NCBI GenBank assembly: GCA_946626535.1
Contig: CAMOUK010000037.1
Span: forward strand, 1-11,641
Direction: 5' to 3'
DNA length: 11,641 bases
From: an uncultured Caryophanales bacterium
GTDB lineage: Bacteria > Bacillota_I > Bacilli_A > Acholeplasmatales > Anaeroplasmataceae
Shown: positions 6,228 through 11,641 of the stretch, piece by piece
How the letters are laid out: each line of letters opens with the position of its first letter
How positions within the stretch are numbered: the stretch's first letter is position 1
Position numbers and translations under genes: made by a program
Notes under the pieces: model-generated
Told to the model about the DNA's origin: nothing
Seen by the model: the letters and a program-made list of their open reading frames with translations, nothing else
Database searches by the model: none

Positions 6228-6858
6228 TAGAATAAAAAAATATTTAGATAAAAACATTATCGATTTAAAGGATAAAAATATCTTACTTATAGGTAAAGGC
6301 TATATCGGAAGTGCTATTTATGAGGAATTAAAATATAAAAATGTTAATGTATATTATTCCTCATCAAAGGATAAAGAAGCTGATTTAATTATTGATTTTA
6401 ATAAGGATATTGATTTTGAAAGAATAAGAAAATTAAAACTTGATTATATTATTATTAATAGCGGTGCTGATATTAACGATGATATAAATGAAATAATTAA
6501 TTATTCAGGTCCTAAAAAATTAATAGATGAATTAAAAGAAGAGGTTAAATTTATCGTATGTGTATCAATATCAAATAGGAATGATTCATATGCGATAGCT
6601 AAAAGAAAGCTTTTAGATTATTCTAATGAATTAAAGGAAAACTATGATATTAGAGTATATCATCCTGGAATAAGTAATTCTAAACTGTTTAAGAAAAGAA
6701 ATAAGCTATCATTTTTATATAGGTTTATTTTAAATAATAAATATAAATCAGCTTTATGTGCTTTATATTGTCTTAATGAAAGGCAAGAACAAAATTACTG
6801 GGTTTGCCCAAAATATAATATTAAAGGCTATCCGAGGTTAAAAAGATATGAGAATTGA
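6220..6858 (+). CDS. Minimal Rossmann-fold, SDR-like protein
   Basis: A 212-residue protein with a dinucleotide-binding Rossmann start: NILLIGKGYIGSAIYEEL (20-37) holds the glycine-rich GKGYIG. A strand ending in INSGAD (79-84) resembles the NNAG region of short-chain dehydrogenases. VSISN (115-119) followed by YAIAK (124-128) gives the Ser and YxxxK catalytic pattern. The end of the protein is rich in Lys, Tyr and Asn and does not look like a known substrate domain. It is shorter than classical SDRs (about 250). It overlaps the peptidase gene by 8 bases and the next gene by 11, with no strong ribosome binding site before its ATG, so coupled translation is likely. It may be an oxidoreductase, or a bacterial epimerase-like relic that only binds NAD(P). 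Composition is even more AT-rich than its neighbours. No specific function is recognised. Confidence 0.65.
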   Translation: MNNRIKKYLDKNIIDLKDKNILLIGKGYIGSAIYEELKYKNVNVYYSSSKDKEADLIIDFNKDIDFERIRKLKLDYIIINSGADINDDINEIINYSGPKKLIDELKEEVKFIVCVSISNRNDSYAIAKRKLLDYSNELKENYDIRVYHPGISNSKLFKKRNKLSFLYRFILNNKYKSALCALYCLNERQEQNYWVCPKYNIKGYPRLKRYEN

Positions 6859-7174
6859 TATTCATTCTAATAAGGAAACTAAAGAACAGGCCTTATATAA
6901 TTTAATGGCACATATTAAAATGTGTAAAAGATTAAAGGATAAGGTATTATATGTAGTTGTTGGGTATGGCTCAACAAGTGGTAAGCATATTATTAAAACT
7001 AATACCCTAGAGCTTGCTGAAGAATTAAAACAAAAGAATCAAATTAAAGATTATATTTTAGGTAATGAACTAGATATATTTAATGCTAAATATCAGAAGT
7101 TTAAGTATAAGGAATTAATATCTGAAGAGGAAAAAAGAATTAAAAATCCAGGCTTAATTGTATTTATTTTATAA
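6848..7174 (+). CDS. Small Smr-domain-like protein
   Basis: A 108-residue protein resembling a stand-alone Smr domain, a fold found at the C-terminus of MutS2 and in small nucleases acting on DNA or RNA. Visible pieces, in order, are: RIDIHSN (2-8) where Smr has DLHG; a helix ETKEQALYNLMAHIKMC (10-26) like the usual VEEAL helix; a strand KVLYVVVGYGSTSGKHIIK (32-50) matching the Smr hG(K/Y)Gx(G)xLR loop; then LELAEELKQKN. It ends in a hydrophobic strand GLIVFIL, as Smr domains do. The Gly of DLHG is Ser here, and the Gly-rich loop is shortened, so catalysis is uncertain. The ATG at 6848 has GAGG (6834-6837) upstream and overlaps the previous stop by 11 bases. It closes the four-gene run. Confidence 0.55.
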   Translation: MRIDIHSNKETKEQALYNLMAHIKMCKRLKDKVLYVVVGYGSTSGKHIIKTNTLELAEELKQKNQIKDYILGNELDIFNAKYQKFKYKELISEEEKRIKNPGLIVFIL

Positions 7175-7338
7175 ACAAAAATTAAAAAACGTTTTCAATT
7201 ATTTGAATTTTGTTAGACCAATTCAATAAAAAATAAAAAATAACGAAAATAATTCTATTTTTGATTTTATATTTCGAATTATATTTTATTAAAAATTGTT
7301 TTTGGAAAACTATGTTCGGTAAATGAGGCGTTTTTTTA
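7175..7338. other. AT-rich gap after the four-gene operon; no gene seen
   Basis: This non-coding stretch has no convincing terminator for the upstream operon. It contains a 7-bp inverted repeat TTGAATT (7203-7209) / AATTCAA (7220-7226) with a 10-base spacer, followed by A-rich rather than T-rich sequence. It also holds AAAAAACGTTTTCA (7184-7197), a cre-like element with two mismatches but about 180 bases before the ilvN transcription start. The T run at 7331-7337 has no stem before it. Some read-through into ilvN is therefore possible. Confidence 0.5.
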
Positions 7339-7367
7339 TTGACAATTAATTTGTTTGTGTATATAAT
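7339..7367 (+). promoter_or_regulatory. Consensus promoter of the ilvN-ilvC-cimA-leuC operon
   Basis: A perfect -35 TTGACA (7339-7344) and a perfect -10 TATAAT (7362-7367) are separated by the ideal 17 bp, with T- and A-rich sequence upstream. The predicted start is near 7374, about 70 bases before the ilvN ATG. It is the strongest promoter in the window, so regulation by repression or attenuation would be expected. Confidence 0.9.
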
Positions 7368-7388
7368 AAACCTATACGAAAAAATCTG

Positions 7389-7419
7389 AGGACTTATATA
7401 TATCTATATATATAACCCT
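7389..7419 (+). promoter_or_regulatory. AT-rich hairpin in the ilvN leader
   Basis: TTATATATA (7394-7402) pairs perfectly with TATATATAA (7407-7415) around TCTA. AGG (7389-7391) can add pairs with CCT (7417-7419) across a small internal loop. It begins about 15 bases after the predicted start site and ends a few bases before the Shine-Dalgarno AAGGAAG. There is no T run, so it is not a terminator. It may affect mRNA stability or translation, or be a DNA operator. Confidence 0.5.
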
Positions 7420-7442
7420 TATAGAAAGGAAGCGTGACAATT

Positions 7443-9003
<1,561 letters not shown>

Positions 9004-9010
9004 TTTTATT

Positions 9011-9040
9011 AAATGGTGATGGTTAATACCCTCACTATTT
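9011..9040 (+). promoter_or_regulatory. Intercistronic hairpin between ilvC and cimA
   Basis: AAATGGTGATGG (9011-9022) pairs with CCCTCACTATTT (9029-9040) over 12 positions with one G-U wobble and one mismatch, around TTAATA. The tail has scattered T only, so full termination is unlikely. It may act as a partial terminator or protect the 3' end of an ilvN-ilvC transcript and set relative expression. Confidence 0.55.
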
Positions 9041-9067
9041 AACATTTATTTACAAGGAGGTGAAAAT

Positions 9068-10636
9068 GTGAAGGTTGATATTTTTGATTCTAGCTTAAGA
9101 GATGGAGCTCAAGCTGAAGGCATAAGCTTTTTAGTATCAGATAAAATTAAGATTGCAAAAGCATTAGATGAATTAGGCATAAGCTTTATTGAGGCTGGAA
9201 ATCCTGGTTCTAATCAAAAGGATTTAGAATTCTTTAAGGAAGCAAAAAATCTCAATTTAAAAAATTCTCACCTCGTTGCCTTCGGTTCAACAAGAAGATG
9301 TAATGTTGATGTGGATAAGGATGTTAATGTTAATGCCTTACTTGAGGCAGAAACAGAATATGTATGTATATTTGGTAAATCTTCACTATTTCATGTAGAG
9401 CATATTATTAATACTACAAAGGAAGAAAACTTAAGTATGATATCAGAAACGATAAAATATTTAAGAAGCAAAAATAAAAAGGTATTTTATGATGCTGAGC
9501 ATTTCTTTGATGGTTATAAATATAATAGCAAGTACGCAGTAGAAACTTTAAAGGCAGCTGCTGATGCTGGTGCTGAAACAATTATATTATGCGATACGAA
9601 TGGTGGTACATTTCCTAGTGAAATGGTTGAGATAATTACTGAAATTAAAAAGACTATTAAATGTCCACTTGGAATTCATGCCCACAACGATTCAGGCATG
9701 GCAACATCAGCCTCAATAGAGGCAGTGCTTGCAGGCTGTAGCCAAGTCCAAGGTACATTCTTGGGCTATGGTGAAAGATGTGGTAATGCTAATCTATCAA
9801 CAATTATCGCTAATTTAGAGCTTAAGAAAAATATCTGCTGTCTACCTAGCGGTAATTTGGAGAAGTTGACTTCAACGGCTAAATTTATAGCTGAGGTATC
9901 AAATTTCCAGATGGCTAAGGGTATGCCATATGTTGGTGATAGCGCCTTTGCCCATAAGGCAGGTATGCATATTGATGGTGTTTATAAGAATCCTAAGTCA
10001 TTTGAGCATGTTGAGCCTGATAAGGTTGGAAATGAAAGAAGATTTTTAATTAGTGAGGTTGCAGGTAAATCTACTGTAATCGCTAAGATAAATAAAATAT
10101 ATCCTGATATTAAAAAGGATGACCCAGCAATTGATGTTATCATCAATAGGGTTAAAACCTTAGAATATATGGGATACCGGTTTGAGGGTGCTGATGCTTC
10201 ATTTGAGCTTTTGGTTCATAAGGCATTGAAGAATTTTAATTCATTCTTCGAGGTTGAAAACTTTAAGACTATTGGTGAGGGACCATCACTTGAAAATGAA
10301 TTTTCAGCCTCAGCAATTATAAAGGTAATTGTAGAGGGTGAAGAAGAGGTTACAGGAGCTAATGGAGATGGACCTGTCGATGCCTTAAATAAGGCTTTAA
10401 GAAAGGCGATAGGTAAATTCTATCCAATTTTAAATGAGGTTTCTCTATCAGACTATAAGGTAAGAATCCTAGATGGTAAGGAATCAGCTACTGCAGCTAT
10501 TACAAGAGTTATCATAGAATCTACAGATGGCAAGAGCACATGGTCAACTGTAGGTGTTTCAAAGGATATTATCGAGGCATCATTTAAGGCCTTGATAGAT
10601 TCAGTAGAATATAAGTTGTTTAAGGAGAGTAAATAA
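9068..10636 (+). CDS. cimA: (R)-citramalate synthase, long LeuA-like type
   Basis: Condenses pyruvate and acetyl-CoA to (R)-citramalate, the entry to isoleucine synthesis that bypasses threonine. The 522-residue product has the DRE-TIM barrel (about 1-270) with [16 protein letters not shown] (6-21; Arg11, Asp12), [12 protein letters not shown] (41-52) and the metal-binding HAHND (204-208). A linker follows, and from about 395 the LeuA-type allosteric domain, including [14 protein letters not shown] and [14 protein letters not shown]. The block [12 protein letters not shown] and the GNPGSNPKD-like loop mark the citramalate synthase subfamily rather than 2-isopropylmalate or homocitrate synthase. 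GTG at 9068 is the start: AAGGAGG (9054-9060) precedes it at 7 bases, and the ATG two bases earlier is followed at once by TGA. It is third in the ilv operon. The C-terminal domain suggests feedback control, probably by isoleucine. Confidence 0.92.
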   Translation: MKVDIFDSSLRDGAQAEGISFLVSDKIKIAKALDELGISFIEAGNPGSNQKDLEFFKEAKNLNLKNSHLVAFGSTRRCNVDVDKDVNVNALLEAETEYVCIFGKSSLFHVEHIINTTKEENLSMISETIKYLRSKNKKVFYDAEHFFDGYKYNSKYAVETLKAAADAGAETIILCDTNGGTFPSEMVEIITEIKKTIKCPLGIHAHNDSGMATSASIEAVLAGCSQVQGTFLGYGERCGNANLSTIIANLELKKNICCLPSGNLEKLTSTAKFIAEVSNFQMAKGMPYVGDSAFAHKAGMHIDGVYKNPKSFEHVEPDKVGNERRFLISEVAGKSTVIAKINKIYPDIKKDDPAIDVIINRVKTLEYMGYRFEGADASFELLVHKALKNFNSFFEVENFKTIGEGPSLENEFSASAIIKVIVEGEEEVTGANGDGPVDALNKALRKAIGKFYPILNEVSLSDYKVRILDGKESATAAITRVIIESTDGKSTWSTVGVSKDIIEASFKALIDSVEYKLFKESK

Positions 10637-10637
10637 T

Positions 10638-11641
10638 ATGGGAATGACAATGTCACAAAAAATCTTAGCTGCCCACGCAGGGTTAGATAAGGTTGTTGCA
10701 GGACAATTAATTGAAGCTAAATTAGATTTGGTTCATGGTAATGATATTACTACGCCAGTTGCTATTAAGGAATTTAATAAGATTGGTGTTAAGGAGGTTT
10801 TTGATAAGGACAAGGTTGTAATTGTTCCAGATCATTTCACTCCAAATAAGGATATTAAATCAGCAGAGCAATGTAAATTTATTAGAGAGTTTGCTCACGC
10901 TAAGAATTTAACTAACTATTTAGAGGTTGGTCAAATGGGTATCGAGCATGCTATTATTCCTGAAAAGGGCTTAGTAGTTGCTGGTGATTTAACAATTGGT
11001 GCTGACTCACATACTTGTACTTATGGTGCTTTAGGTGCTTTTTCTACAGGCGTTGGTTCAACAGATATGGCTTGTGGTATGGCTACAGGTAAGGCTTGGT
11101 TTAAGGTACCAGAGGCTATTAAATTTAATTTAGTTGGTAAGCCTGCATTTGGTATTAGTGGTAAGGATGTCATTTTACATATTATCGGTATGATTGGTGT
11201 TGATGGTGCTTTATATAAATCTATGGAATTTAGTGGAGAAGGCTTAAAGTATCTATCAATGGATTCAAGATTTTCTATGGCAAATATGGCAATTGAGGCT
11301 GGTGCTAAGAATGGTATATTTGCAGTAGATGAAAAGACTTTAGAATATTGTAAGGAGCATTCTAAAAAAACTCCTACAGTTTATGAGGCAGATGCTGATG
11401 CAGTTTATGCTGAAACTTATGATATTGATTTATCAAAGATTAAGCCAACAGTTGCATTCCCACATCTACCTGAAAATGCTCATACTGTAGATGAGGAAGT
11501 TTGTAAGAAGACTACTATTGATCAGGTAGTAATTGGTTCTTGTACAAATGGTAGAATGGAAGATTTAAGAATTGCAAGAGATATCCTAAAGGGTAAGAAG
11601 GTTAATAAGAATGTACGTTGTATCGTACTTCCTGGTACTCA
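10638..11641 (+). CDS. leuC: 3-isopropylmalate/citramalate dehydratase large subunit (3' end outside window)
   Basis: Aconitase-family [4Fe-4S] dehydratase that, with LeuD, isomerises 2-isopropylmalate for leucine or (R)-citramalate for isoleucine. The first 334 residues are present of a usual length near 420, and the window ends inside the gene. Visible blocks are [15 protein letters not shown] (1-15), PDHFTP (64-69), [15 protein letters not shown] (121-135), the [12 protein letters not shown] segment (217-228), and [10 protein letters not shown] (297-306) with the first cluster cysteine, Cys302. The other two cluster cysteines (CxxC) lie beyond the edge. The ATG at 10638 is one base after the cimA stop and has AAGGAG (10622-10627) inside the end of cimA. 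ATGs at 10644 and 10650 are alternatives, but the MGMTM opening is common in this family. Placement directly after cimA favours a role in the citramalate route, possibly shared with leucine. Confidence 0.95.
   Translation, partial: MGMTMSQKILAAHAGLDKVVAGQLIEAKLDLVHGNDITTPVAIKEFNKIGVKEVFDKDKVVIVPDHFTPNKDIKSAEQCKFIREFAHAKNLTNYLEVGQMGIEHAIIPEKGLVVAGDLTIGADSHTCTYGALGAFSTGVGSTDMACGMATGKAWFKVPEAIKFNLVGKPAFGISGKDVILHIIGMIGVDGALYKSMEFSGEGLKYLSMDSRFSMANMAIEAGAKNGIFAVDEKTLEYCKEHSKKTPTVYEADADAVYAETYDIDLSKIKPTVAFPHLPENAHTVDEEVCKKTTIDQVVIGSCTNGRMEDLRIARDILKGKKVNKNVRCIVLPGT

Noticed and set aside
7184..7197. Third cre-like element AAAAAACGTTTTCA
   Set aside because: Two mismatches, and it lies about 180 bases before the ilvN start site, far from any promoter seen. 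Probably chance in A- and T-rich DNA.
7203..7226. TTGAATT/AATTCAA inverted repeat as terminator of the four-gene operon
   Set aside because: The stem is AT-rich, the spacer is 10 bases and the following sequence is A-rich, so it lacks the T run an intrinsic terminator needs.
7297..7311. CodY-box-like TGTTTTTGGAAAACT before the ilvN promoter
   Set aside because: Only 10 of 15 positions match AATTTTCWGAAAATT, which is expected often in DNA this AT-rich. CodY control of the operon remains possible but is not shown by this site.
7374..7442. T-box or other riboswitch in the ilvN leader
   Set aside because: The leader is only about 70 bases, lacks the conserved T-box sequence and has no terminator/antiterminator pair.
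10453..10656. Minus-strand open frame of 67 codons over the end of cimA and start of leuC
   Set aside because: It crosses two well-supported genes on the other strand and shows no recognisable protein features.

Overview
The window looks like chromosomal DNA of a low-GC member of the Bacillota (Firmicutes). Base composition is strongly AT-rich by eye. Ribosome binding sites are AGGAGG-like and promoters are close to the TTGACA/TATAAT consensus. TGA is used as a stop codon, so the reading frames fit the standard bacterial code. A bifunctional aldehyde/alcohol dehydrogenase points to an anaerobic, ethanol-forming metabolism. The genus cannot be fixed from this sequence. No rRNA, tRNA, CRISPR array, insertion sequence or phage gene is visible.

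Left part (1-3890): housekeeping and fermentation genes, each with its own signals. These are uracil-DNA glycosylase (ung), the long bifunctional adhE, and the small RNA-binding protein YhbY. The adhE terminator and the yhbY promoter are nested in one another: the -35 box lies in the loop of the terminator hairpin. A leftward GNAT acetyltransferase (3893-4390) converges on yhbY and shares a two-way terminator with it.

Middle part (4391-7174): the acetyltransferase and a rightward operon diverge from a 174-base gap that holds a promoter for each. The operon has four overlapping genes: a cytidylate-kinase-like P-loop protein, a short M29-family aminopeptidase with its metal ligands intact, a minimal Rossmann/SDR-like protein, and a small Smr-like protein. 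Only the family-level identities are supported. A joint function is unknown, and this is the least explained part of the window.

Right part (7175-11641, continuing past the end): a branched-chain amino acid operon behind a consensus promoter. It contains ilvN (regulatory subunit of acetolactate synthase), ilvC (ketol-acid reductoisomerase), cimA (citramalate synthase) and the start of leuC (dehydratase large subunit). CimA makes citramalate from pyruvate and acetyl-CoA, and LeuC with LeuD isomerises it, giving 2-oxobutyrate for isoleucine without threonine deaminase. IlvN and IlvC serve the common part of the isoleucine and valine pathways. The catalytic subunit gene ilvB is not next to ilvN and must lie elsewhere, perhaps downstream.
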